DNA of 43,712 nt from Planktothricoides sp. SR001 (lineage in GTDB: Bacteria; Cyanobacteriota; Cyanobacteriia; Cyanobacteriales; Laspinemataceae). Shown one piece after another: positions 32,730 to 39,602 of the stretch (positions are counted from its first letter, which is position 1; the number at the start of each line of letters is the position of its first letter). Made by a program: the position numbers and the translations under genes. Location of the stretch: the NCBI RefSeq assembly GCF_001276715.1, contig NZ_LIUQ01000052.1:1-43712 (forward strand), in the 5' to 3' direction. The notes under the pieces were generated by a model. It searched no databases. It was not told the origin of the DNA and worked only from the letters and a program-made list of their open reading frames with translations.

Positions 32730-32875
32730 TTTGTTATTTGTTATTTGTTATTTGTTATTTGTTATTTGTTATTTGTTGATTTTTGGTTGTTGGTTGTTTG
32801 TTAGGCCGCCTGCCGAATAATGAACAAATGACTAATAAACAATAAATAACAAATAACAAATAACAACAAATAACA
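32730..32875. repeat. Inverted arrays of TTGTTAT heptamers
   Basis: Six to seven tandem TTGTTAT units (32731-32778) are followed by a TTGGTTG stretch, then by the complementary heptamer (AATAACA) repeated at about 32841-32875. The two arrays could form a long hairpin. Such short tandem heptamers are typical of filamentous cyanobacteria. They lie in the divergent spacer between the kinase and the small basic protein; no gene is seen in 32668-33151. Confidence 0.9.
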
Positions 32876-33065
32876 CAACCAGAGCAGATATCCTTTGACC
32901 TAATGACTTAAGTGTTTTTACTGATTAAAAATTTGTAACAAAATCTTTAAATTTATGTATTTTTGTAAAAAAAATCACCATTTATTGGCTATATTTTATA
33001 AATTTAGTCCATTATCGAACCGTAGCATAGCGTTTACAGGTTTTGTATTTCCAAATTAAAAACTG

Positions 33066-33094
33066 TTGACTTTTCTAGCTAAAAACGATATAAT
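33066..33094 (+). promoter_or_regulatory. Near-consensus sigma70-type promoter
   Basis: TTGACT (33066-33071), a 17-nt spacer and TATAAT (33089-33094) match the housekeeping sigma consensus almost perfectly. Transcription would start near 33101, giving a 50-nt leader to the TTG start at 33152. It is the strongest promoter match I found in the window and implies high basal expression of the small basic protein. Confidence 0.8.
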
Positions 33095-33151
33095 CTCCTA
33101 GGTTTTTGTAACTATCACTACAACCGTTGGCTGAAATAGGAGGTAACGAGA

Positions 33152-33493
33152 TTGGCTAGGAGACGTAAGCGGAAAAGCCGTCGTCGCCAAGAGGGGCGTA
33201 GAATTCTCGAACAGGTGCCTCAATATAGTATCGAAAGTGGAGAAGATAAGCCCGTAACGGCTGCCCGCAAATACATTAAAGCAGAAGGGATTACGCCCCC
33301 CGCTTTATTGCTAGTAAAAAGAAATGAACACACCACTGATCGATACTTCTGGGCAGAAAAAGGTTTGTTTGGGGCACAATATGTGGAAGAAAATCACTTT
33401 TTATTCCCTAGCCTTAAATCCATCGAAGTACATACAGATAATTCTCTCACATCTGTTAACACCCGCTCAGAACTAAAAGCAAAAGCTGTATGA
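33152..33493 (+). CDS. Small protein with strongly basic N-terminus
   Basis: The 113-residue protein starts at TTG, chosen because AGGAGGT (33138-33144) is placed 7 nt upstream and a consensus promoter and downstream terminator frame the gene exactly. The first 20 residues (ARRRKRKSRRRQEGRR) are almost all Arg/Lys and likely bind nucleic acid or a phosphate-rich surface. A compact region follows (KPVTAARKYIKAEGITPPALLLVKRNEHTTDRYFWAEKGLFGAQYVEENHFLFPSL). I do not recognise the family. The strong promoter, ideal ribosome binding site and own terminator suggest an abundant monocistronic product. Confidence 0.75.
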   Translation: MARRRKRKSRRRQEGRRILEQVPQYSIESGEDKPVTAARKYIKAEGITPPALLLVKRNEHTTDRYFWAEKGLFGAQYVEENHFLFPSLKSIEVHTDNSLTSVNTRSELKAKAV

Positions 33494-33562
33494 AAAATCC
33501 CGGCAGAGACCGCGCTCTGCTGGTACTGATGAAAATTTAGGTTAGAGCTTTTTATACTGTAC

Positions 33563-33605
33563 TAGCCCCAATCAACCCCAAAGGTTTGACTGGGGCTATT
33601 TATTG
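33563..33605 (+). terminator. Rho-independent terminator of the small basic protein gene
   Basis: TAGCCCCAATCAA (33563-33575) pairs with TTGACTGGGGCTA (33586-33598) with one mismatch, over a 10-nt loop, followed by TTTATT. It lies about 70 bp after the stop codon on the same strand. Confidence 0.8.
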
Positions 33606-33779
33606 ATTGAATAATCTAGTATTTTTGCTCAATGGGGCAATTAGAGATGTTCGGCCAAGCGATGGATCATTGCTCAGATAAAAAGCGGTACGGTTTTCTG
33701 ATGAGCAAATACTCAGAATATCGGGGCAAATTGTCTTGATTGTCTTGAGTTAAACATTCTGAAAAGAGTCGCGATCGCA

Positions 33780-33890
33780 TATTTTTTGGGTTTTTTGGGT
33801 TTTTGTTTTGGGTTTTTTTGGATTTTTTTTGTGGTTTTGTGGCTGTTTTTTCTGGTTTTGTTGTGGTTTTTTTGTGGTTTGTTCCGCCAA
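33780..33890. other. T/G low-complexity tract
   Basis: About 110 bp of GGGTTTTTTGGG- and GTGGTTTTTTTG-type sequence, nearly free of A and C on the plus strand. It follows the 3' end of the minus-strand CCB-type gene, where the transcript would be A/C-rich and unstructured. Reading frames across it are low-complexity and not considered genes. The rest of 33606-33901 shows nothing else. Confidence 0.8.
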
Positions 33891-33901
33891 AGAACTTCAA
33901 A

Positions 33902-34438
33902 CTAATCAGATAACGGCAACTGAAGTGTTTCCCGCAAAACAATTAGTTCATCCCGGTGAGCCGTTACTCTCACCTGACACCCTGACTGCGTATTTTCTAG
34001 CGACTCTGGGGTCTTCACCGTGAGTAACACCTGCTCCAGCCGACCGGCTTTTTGCCAATAGAAAACTCCCGCTAAGGGTGATAGTAACAATAAGCTCAAA
34101 AACAGATTGCCTACATTCGGGAATAACATGGATAACACCAACGCCAAGCAGAGAGTTCCCGCACCGGCCAGAAACGATAAAAATATGGCCAAAAACCAGC
34201 TAGGACTGACAAGCCCTTCAAACTTTACCTGGTGTTCCTGGGGGTTGACCGCCGCGACCCGGTAGGAGCGATCGGTAAAATGTTTTTCTAGTTGTCGAAG
34301 TACAGAGTCTTCCGGCTGCTGGCTGCTAAACTCAAGTTCCTCCGTGCGATCTTTCACCGAAGCCCGAATAAAGAAGACTAGCCCGATCATCATCAATAAG
34401 GTCAATAAGAATGTCGATGAGATAATAGGCGGATTCAT
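33902..34438 (-). CDS. CCB2/CCB4-type cytochrome b6 cofactor assembly protein
   Basis: The 178-residue protein has an N-terminal span (STFLLTLLMMIGLVFFIRASVKDRTE) and a pair of further hydrophobic segments (PSWFLAIFLSFLAGAGTLCLALVLSML and LFLSLLLLSPLAGVFYWQKAGR), with soluble parts between and after. The FFIRASVKDRTE stretch and the VKFEGLVSPSWFLA segment match my memory of the cyanobacterial CCB2/CCB4 family (DUF2930), which helps attach heme c-i to cytochrome b6 in the thylakoid membrane. Family assignment is by remembered motif. It faces away from drmD; the 34441-34640 spacer between them holds G-rich and heptamer repeats. Confidence 0.72.
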   Translation of the reverse strand: MNPPIISSTFLLTLLMMIGLVFFIRASVKDRTEELEFSSQQPEDSVLRQLEKHFTDRSYRVAAVNPQEHQVKFEGLVSPSWFLAIFLSFLAGAGTLCLALVLSMLFPNVGNLFLSLLLLSPLAGVFYWQKAGRLEQVLLTVKTPESLENTQSGCQVRVTAHRDELIVLRETLQLPLSD

Positions 34439-34531
34439 AGCTGTTCACTGTTTAAGGTTTTGGGATTAACTTTACATAAGTTTACAAAGTAACCGGCTTT
34501 GATGCTAGGGGTCAGCCAGAAATTATCTGAA

Positions 34532-34626
34532 GCGGAGGGGCGGAGGGGCGGAGGGGCGGAGGGGCGGCGGGGCGGAGGGGCGGCGGGGCGGCGGGGCAAA
34601 CAACAAACAACAAACAACAAACAACA
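34532..34626. repeat. G-rich 9-mers then AAACAAC heptamers before drmD
   Basis: About seven GGGGCGGAG/GGGGCGGCG nonamers (34532-34597) run directly into four AAACAAC-type heptamers (34598-34626), leading through GCCAACCAACAACA to the drmD ATG at 34641. The G-rich part could form G-quadruplex-like structures on the plus strand. The A/C heptamers make an unstructured leader. Both arrays are of a kind prone to slippage. Confidence 0.9.
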
Positions 34627-34640
34627 GCCAACCAACAACA

Positions 34641-37600
34641 ATGAATCAGTTATCTTTAGGGCAAATTGTTAAAGTCCGATCGCGCCATTATTTAGTTCAG
34701 GAAATTATCCCACCGACGGAAGCAGGAAAGGATGAAAGTGTCAGTTTAGCTTGTGTGGATGATGATGCGATCGGGGAAGAATTGACCGTATTTTGGCATC
34801 GAGAACTTGATGCCAAAATTTTGCCTGAGTCCTCTTGGGATTTAGTGGCAAAAAGAGGGTTTGATCGCGGAAATGATTTTTCCGCTTATTTACATACTTT
34901 GCGTTGGAATTGTGTCACTTCCACGAAAAAAGAATTATTTCAATCTCCCTATCGGGCGGGCATTCAAATTAAAACCTATCAGTTAGAACCCCTGCGCAAA
35001 GCATTATCAATGCCACGGGTTTCTTTGTTTATTGCCGATGATGTGGGATTGGGAAAAACCATTGAAGCGGGCTTAATTTTGCGGGAAATGATTTTGCGGC
35101 AAAAAGTGAAACGAGTAGTGATTTCTTGTCCTCCGTCGGTGGTGCAACAATGGCAAGAAGAAATGGAACATCGCTTTGGGTTGCTGTTTCAAATCTTCGA
35201 TCGCGAATTTATGGCTGGTAAAAGAAGAGAACGGGGTTATGGAATTAATCCTTGGAAAACTCACAACCGATTTATTATTTCTCATGCTTTATTACGGGAT
35301 GAAATTTATGCTTCTCTTTTACGGGATTGGTTAGATAAAGATAATCTTTCTGCCGGTTCTTTGCTAATATTAGATGAAGCCCATCATGCGGCCCCATCTA
35401 GCAGTTCTCGTTATGCCGTGGATTCCCATTTAACCAAAGTTGTCCGGGAAATTGCCCCGAAATTTGAGCATAAATTATTCTTAAGTGCGACCCCGCATAA
35501 TGGCCATTCTAATAGTTTCTCTACCTTATTAGAAATTCTCGATCCGCAGCGGTTTTGTCGCGGTATTTCCGTCGATAAGAGACTATTAGAAGCGGTGATG
35601 GTACGGCGGTTAAAACAAGATTTACGGGCGATCGATCCAGCGGATTTTCCCGAACGTCTGGTGATTCCCATTATCATTGATGGGTTGCCCAAGGATGCCC
35701 CAGAGTTAAAATTAGCGGAATTATTGCAAGCTTATCGCAGTAGTCGAGAAGAACGGTTAAAAACTGCTAAGAAGTCAACCCAAACTACGGCTATTTTGGT
35801 GTTAACTTCTTTGCAAAAACGGCTGTTGTCTTCTATTGAGGCTTTTGCCCGGACTTTGCAGGTGCATCGGCAGTCCATTGAACGGGCAATAGAGAAGTCA
35901 AAATCGACTAATTTATCGAGTTTTTCCGCTTTTTCCGCTGATTCTGGGCGTTATGCTTTATTGCAGGAAAGTATTAGCAGTGATGACGATCGCGCTGATT
36001 TAGCAGAAGCGGAAGTGGAGGCAGAAGAAGAAGCGCAAATGACCGCTGCTTCTCAGGCAATTGCTCAAGATTTGGGGCAAGTTTCTCCCCAGGAGTTACA
36101 GTTATTAGCAACTATGGCGGATATTGCGGACACTGCCCGCTATCAACCCGATAGTCGGATGGTAAAATTAATTGAGTGGATTCGGGAAAACCTTTGTCCC
36201 AATTTAGGGCAACCTGGGGCGCAATGGCACGATCGCCGTGTATTAATTTTTACCGAATATGCGGATACTAAACGCTATTTGGAACGGCAGCTAAAACAGG
36301 CGATCGCGAATTCTGACCAAGCAGAAAACCGAATTGCCACGTTTCATGGGGGTATCGGGGACGATCGCCGCGAGGAGATTAAAAAAGCATTTAATGAGAA
36401 TCCAGCCCAGCATCCGTTACGGATTTTAATTGCTACCGATGCTGCGAGAGAAGGGGTGAATTTACAAAACTATTGCGCCGATTTATTTCACTTTGATTTA
36501 CCCTGGAATCCTAGCCGCATGGAACAGCGCAATGGTCGCATCGATCGCAAGTTGCAACGAGAGACAATTGTCCGCTGTCACTATTTTATTTTGCAGCAAC
36601 GTTCCGAGGATCGGGTTTTGGATGTGTTGGTGAAAAAAACCCAGACTATTTTGCAAGAGTTGGGCAGTTTATCCCCCGTAGTGGAGAAAAATTTAACCCA
36701 AATTTTAGATGCGGGCATTTCCGCAAAAGAAGAGGGGAAACTTACGGAGGCGATCGCCCAATCCAGCGAAACCGGATTTGATGAAAAAACTCGCGTCATT
36801 CAAGGAGAACTGGAACCGATTCGGGAACAACAGCAAAAACTCTATCAGCAGCAGGAAGAATTAGAGGAAATTTTGCAAAAGTCCCGGCAATGGTTAGGAC
36901 TTGATGACATTCATTTTCGCCATGCCCTTTCTGTGTCTTTGCAGTTAATGGGGGCTGAAGGTTTACAGCTTGAAAGTTCCGCCGCGAATTCTGCCGATCG
37001 CTATGTCGATCGCTATATTTTGCCGAACTTAGACCAACAAACTGGGGATGCAACTTGGGCAAATACTCTTGATAGTTTGCGATCGCCGCGAACCAAGGGC
37101 AAAACTCTCTGGGACTGGCGCCGAGAAACTCCGATTCGTCCCGTGGTATTTCGTGACCCTGGAACTTTAGACGGGGAAGTTGTCCATCTACATTTAGAAC
37201 ATCGTTTAGTTCAGCGGTTATTAGGGCGATTTTTATCTCAAGGTTTTGCCCAAGACCAGTTAACTCGCGCTTGCGTTTGCTTCACTAATGATGCTATTCC
37301 TAAAGTGGTTATTTTGGGGCGGTTATCTTTATATGGCGATCGCGCAGCCCGACTCCATGACGAAATTTTGGCCGTTGCTGCCCAATGGAATAACCCAGAA
37401 AGTCGGGGGCGGGGCAAATTACGGCCTTTGTCGGAAACAGAAAAAGCCAATGTCATGGACGAGTTAGAAACTTGTTTGGGCGATCGCCTCTTACGCAATG
37501 TCCCCGACCAGCTATTAGACCGATTTAAGGCTTATGTTTCTCAAGATGTTGCCGAATTAAAAGGGCATTTGGCAAAACGGGCAGAAATTATCAGCGATCG

Positions 37601-37898
37601 GGCCATTCGAGAACTCACCAAACGGGGAGAACAAGAAGCCAAAGAAATGCAGCAACTTTTAACCCAACAACGCGATCGCATCCTCGATCAACAAAAAATC
37701 GAAGCCTATCAACTTTCTCTATTTAATACCGATGAAAAGCGACAAATAGAAGCCGATCGCCGTTACTGGGAAATTCGGTTAGACCAACTAACCGAAGAAA
37801 TTAATACGGAACCGGAACGGATCGAACAAAGCTACCAAGTAAAAGCCATCCGCATAGAACCCGTTGGGGTCGTCTATTTATGGCCGACTTCCAGTTAA
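34641..37898 (+). CDS. drmD: DISARM SNF2-like helicase DrmD
   Basis: The 1085-residue protein is an SNF2-type ATPase with motif I DDVGLGKT (133-140), motif II DEAH (245-248), motif III LSATPHNGH and C-terminal motifs (FTEYADTKRYLE, IATDAAREGVNLQ, NPSRMEQRNGRIDR). The N-terminal VRSRHYLVQEIIPP, HTLRWNCVTSTKKELFQSPYRAGI and PRVSLFIADDVG stretches match DrmD, the class 1 DISARM helicase, as I remember it. The C-terminal 400 residues have a coiled-coil-rich region (PIREQQQKLYQQQEELEEILQ). DISARM restricts phage DNA using host methylation to mark self. Codons for ETGFDEKTRV (about 36767-36797) look like an eroded copy of the local palindromic repeat. No ribosome binding site is evident; the leader is A/C-rich. 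Confidence 0.85.
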   Translation: MNQLSLGQIVKVRSRHYLVQEIIPPTEAGKDESVSLACVDDDAIGEELTVFWHRELDAKILPESSWDLVAKRGFDRGNDFSAYLHTLRWNCVTSTKKELFQSPYRAGIQIKTYQLEPLRKALSMPRVSLFIADDVGLGKTIEAGLILREMILRQKVKRVVISCPPSVVQQWQEEMEHRFGLLFQIFDREFMAGKRRERGYGINPWKTHNRFIISHALLRDEIYASLLRDWLDKDNLSAGSLLILDEAHHAAPSSSSRYAVDSHLTKVVREIAPKFEHKLFLSATPHNGHSNSFSTLLEILDPQRFCRGISVDKRLLEAVMVRRLKQDLRAIDPADFPERLVIPIIIDGLPKDAPELKLAELLQAYRSSREERLKTAKKSTQTTAILVLTSLQKRLLSSIEAFARTLQVHRQSIERAIEKSKSTNLSSFSAFSADSGRYALLQESISSDDDRADLAEAEVEAEEEAQMTAASQAIAQDLGQVSPQELQLLATMADIADTARYQPDSRMVKLIEWIRENLCPNLGQPGAQWHDRRVLIFTEYADTKRYLERQLKQAIANSDQAENRIATFHGGIGDDRREEIKKAFNENPAQHPLRILIATDAAREGVNLQNYCADLFHFDLPWNPSRMEQRNGRIDRKLQRETIVRCHYFILQQRSEDRVLDVLVKKTQTILQELGSLSPVVEKNLTQILDAGISAKEEGKLTEAIAQSSETGFDEKTRVIQGELEPIREQQQKLYQQQEELEEILQKSRQWLGLDDIHFRHALSVSLQLMGAEGLQLESSAANSADRYVDRYILPNLDQQTGDATWANTLDSLRSPRTKGKTLWDWRRETPIRPVVFRDPGTLDGEVVHLHLEHRLVQRLLGRFLSQGFAQDQLTRACVCFTNDAIPKVVILGRLSLYGDRAARLHDEILAVAAQWNNPESRGRGKLRPLSETEKANVMDELETCLGDRLLRNVPDQLLDRFKAYVSQDVAELKGHLAKRAEIISDRAIRELTKRGEQEAKEMQQLLTQQRDRILDQQKIEAYQLSLFNTDEKRQIEADRRYWEIRLDQLTEEINTEPERIEQSYQVKAIRIEPVGVVYLWPTSS
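36767..36797 (+). repeat. Eroded palindromic pair inside drmD
   Basis: GCGAAACCGGATTTGATG followed by AAAAAACTCGCG translates as SETGFDEKTRV. Compare ETGFLKETRFL from the intact 33-bp compact pair in drmMI at 41387-41419. Spacing and residues match with several substitutions, so this is probably an old in-frame insertion that has drifted. Confidence 0.4.
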
Positions 37899-37908
37899 TT
37901 TAAAATCA

Positions 37909-37923
37909 AGAAACCGGGTTTCT
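37909..37923 (+). repeat. Single 15-mer, apparently a REPIN cut by another repeat
   Basis: A G-centred 15-mer 10 bp after the drmD stop is followed by ATTCGGGATAT, the same spacer start as the pairs at 39322 and 39407. It then switches to TAGGGGCAAAGCATTCCGG, the first arm of the 90-bp array. Its C-centred partner is missing, so the array seems to have been inserted into, or to have replaced, the rest of a REPIN. Confidence 0.75.
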
Positions 37924-37935
37924 ATTCGGGATATG

Positions 37936-38278
37936 TAGGGGCAAAGCATTCCGGCGGGTAATTTAATATATAAACGACAATTTATTTACCGGAATGCTTT
38001 GCCCCTACAGCCCTGGTTGTGGGATCAGGGCGAAGCATTCCGGTATTTAGGTTAACGGTTTAAGCAATAATTTATCTGCCGGAATGCTTCGCCCCTACAG
38101 CCCTGGTTGTGGTGTTAGGGCGAAGCATTCCGGTATTCAGGTTAATGTTTTCAGCAATAATTTATCTGCCGGAATGCTTTGCCCCTACAGCCCTGGTTGT
38201 GGGATCAGGGCGAAGCATTCCGGTATTTAGGTTAACGGTTTAAGCGATAATTTATCTGCCGGAATGCTTCGCCCCTAC
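37936..38278. repeat. 90-bp tandem array of hairpins after drmD
   Basis: CCGGAATGCTTYGCCCCTAC starts at 37989, 38079, 38169 and 38259, an exact 90-bp period, preceded by an inverted copy of the arm at 37936. Each unit has that arm, a CAGCCCTGGTTGTGGGAT-type loop, the complementary arm (AGGGCGAAGCATTCCGG) and an AT-rich linker (ATTTAGGTTAACGGTTTAAG). Units are nearly identical, so recent amplification is likely. The gap 38279-38429 has a GGTGCGTTACGGTGCG / CGCACCTAACACACC inverted remnant and no gene. Confidence 0.92.
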
Positions 38279-38429
38279 AAAATATCTTTGTGTTTCTTTG
38301 TGTCTTTGTGGTAAAAAATTAATATGGTGCGTTACGGTGCGGATTTTGATATAATGGTTAATAAATTACATTGTCGCCGCACCTAACACACCCTACGTTT
38401 GTGGGAAAAAATTAACTAAACACCCGCAG

Positions 38430-38780
38430 TTAACCCAAGAAACCGGGTTTCTGAGGACGAATAATTTTAATTAACTGGCAACGCAAAGTTTCTTGACCAA
38501 TAATTGCGTCATTAATACTTGCCGCTTGTCGTTCAATATTTAAGTCTTCTTTACAAAGAATAATCCCAAAATGCTCAGATTGCACTCGGTGTAGTCGTCG
38601 AAAATCATCCCAATTTCGAGTTAAAATTGCCCGTTCATTTTTAATGGCAAATTCTAAAACCTCTTCATCAGGAATTCCTAAGCCAGAATTTCCAGCCTCT
38701 TCCGTGGTCAGGACATCGTGACCCGCTTCTCGCAATAATTTAACAATGGGTAAAGGGAAATTTTCGTCAGCATAAAGACG
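38430..38780 (-). pseudogene. DUF5615 PIN-like toxin, start removed by REPIN insertion
   Basis: On the minus strand the frame from 38780 reads RLYADENFPLPIVKLLREAG, the canonical DUF5615 (Mut7-C/PIN-like) N-terminus with the catalytic Asp in ADEN, then GHDVLTTEEAGNSGLGIPDEEVLEFAIKNERAILTRNWDDF and RVQSEHFGIILC. Family members normally begin M-x-R/K-LYADE. Here the codons directly upstream belong to a palindromic repeat and read QKPGFS with no ATG, GTG or TTG before the next in-frame stop. The first usable start is TTG at 38735, which would omit LYADENF. So the gene is probably inactive, although the rest is intact. Its last residues (KPGFLG) are written by another 15-mer at 38438-38452. Confidence 0.75.
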
Positions 38781-38782
38781 AG

Positions 38783-38846
38783 AGAAACCGGGTTTCTGCG
38801 TAAACTTGGGGACAAAATCACAGATTAATTAAGAAACCCGGTTTCT
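38783..38846. repeat. REPIN-like pair at the antitoxin/toxin junction
   Basis: A G-centred (38783-38797) and a C-centred (38832-38846) 15-mer are separated by 34 nt. The left copy abuts the second codon of the toxin. The right copy encodes the antitoxin's last residues (ETGFL) before the stop at 38825. The spacer (GCGTAAACTTGGGGACAAAA...) resembles that of the pairs at 39240 and 39492. Confidence 0.88.
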
Positions 38847-39199
38847 GAAACATTTTCCTCATTTTCGTCGTTATCCTCATTTCTCTTAATCGCGGCATCA
38901 ATTTCTTCCGGGTGATTGTCCGCATACGCCCAAACATTGACTAAATCTTCGGCGTTTAATTGGGGAAAATCTTGTAATATTTGTAGGTCGGAAGCCCCTA
39001 AACGACGATAATTCACCAACGACCAAACAGGGATACGAGTATTAGCAATTCGCGCATCACCTCCACAAACTCCAGAGGTTTTCTCAATCCCTTGCCAAAC
39101 ATTGCTTAAGCTACGGACTAAAAATTGAATGATTTGGGCTTTTTCATGGGAATTTAAAGCTAACAATTCCCGTTCTAAATCTTTTAGAGTCATTGTCAC
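38825..39199 (-). CDS. DUF433 antitoxin, C-terminus extended by a repeat
   Basis: The 124-residue protein has a 45-residue N-terminal helix region (LKDLERELLALNSHEKAQIIQFLVRSL) and then a DUF433 domain: GGDARIANTRIPVWSLVNYRRLGASDLQILQDFPQLNAEDLVNVWAYADNHPEEID. DUF433 proteins are winged-helix DNA-binding antitoxins of DUF5615 toxins. The tail (DNDENEENV then SETGFLN) is acidic and then repeat-encoded: the last codons are the C-centred 15-mer at 38832-38846, read as ETGFL. The pair lies between drmD and drmMI but on the opposite strand, so it is a separate unit within the defence locus. Confidence 0.85.
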   Translation of the reverse strand: MTMTLKDLERELLALNSHEKAQIIQFLVRSLSNVWQGIEKTSGVCGGDARIANTRIPVWSLVNYRRLGASDLQILQDFPQLNAEDLVNVWAYADNHPEEIDAAIKRNEDNDENEENVSETGFLN

Positions 39200-39239
39200 T
39201 ATTTATTGGGAAATTTTAACTAATTTTTATTATAACCCA

Positions 39240-39554
39240 AGAAACCGGGTTTCTGCGTAAATTTAGGATAAAATCAAAAATTAATTAAGAAACCCGGTTT
39301 CTGAGTCCCCGCGTTAAACCAAGAAACCGGGTTTCTATTCGGGATATTAGAGTTATCTGTGGGATACAAAAAGAAACCCGGTTTCTGAGTCCCCACAGTT
39401 AAACCAAGAAACCGGGTTTCTATTCGGGATATTAGAGTTATCTGTGGGATACAAAAAGAAACCCGGTTTCTGAGTCCCCACAGTTAAACCAAGAAACCGG
39501 GTTTCTGCGTAAATTTAGGATAAAATAAAAAATTAATTAAGAAACCCGGTTTCT
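39240..39554. repeat. Four REPIN-like pairs in tandem before drmMI
   Basis: G/C pairs lie at 39240/39288, 39322/39372, 39407/39457 and 39492/39540, with spacers of 33, 35, 35 and 33 nt. Pairs 2 and 3 are identical in the spacer (ATTCGGGATATTAGAGTTAT) and repeat with an 85-bp period, so tandem duplication is recent. Pairs 1 and 4 share a different spacer (GCGTAAATTTAGGATAAAAT). All four are in the same orientation. They end 48 bp before the drmMI start, so any drmMI leader made upstream would be rich in hairpins. Confidence 0.93.
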
Positions 39555-39602
39555 GAACCCACCAACAACCAACAACCAACCACCAACCACCAACCAACAA
39601 CC
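39555..39602 (+). promoter_or_regulatory. Almost pure A/C leader before drmMI
   Basis: After the last repeat the sequence from about 39557 to the ATG at 39603 is entirely A and C, built of CCAACAA, CCAACCA and CCACCAA units, with no Shine-Dalgarno. An A/C leader of the same type precedes drmD. CAA-rich, unstructured leaders favour initiation without a strong ribosome binding site, a possible role here (inference). Confidence 0.6.

Noticed and set aside
33667-34023. Frames across the T/G-rich tract
   Set aside because: Translations are Lys/Asn or Phe/Cys/Gly low-complexity strings created by base composition.
37936-38278. CRISPR or satellite array with 90-bp period
   Set aside because: The whole unit, including the would-be spacer, is conserved between copies; each unit is an inverted repeat. 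It is a tandem hairpin repeat.
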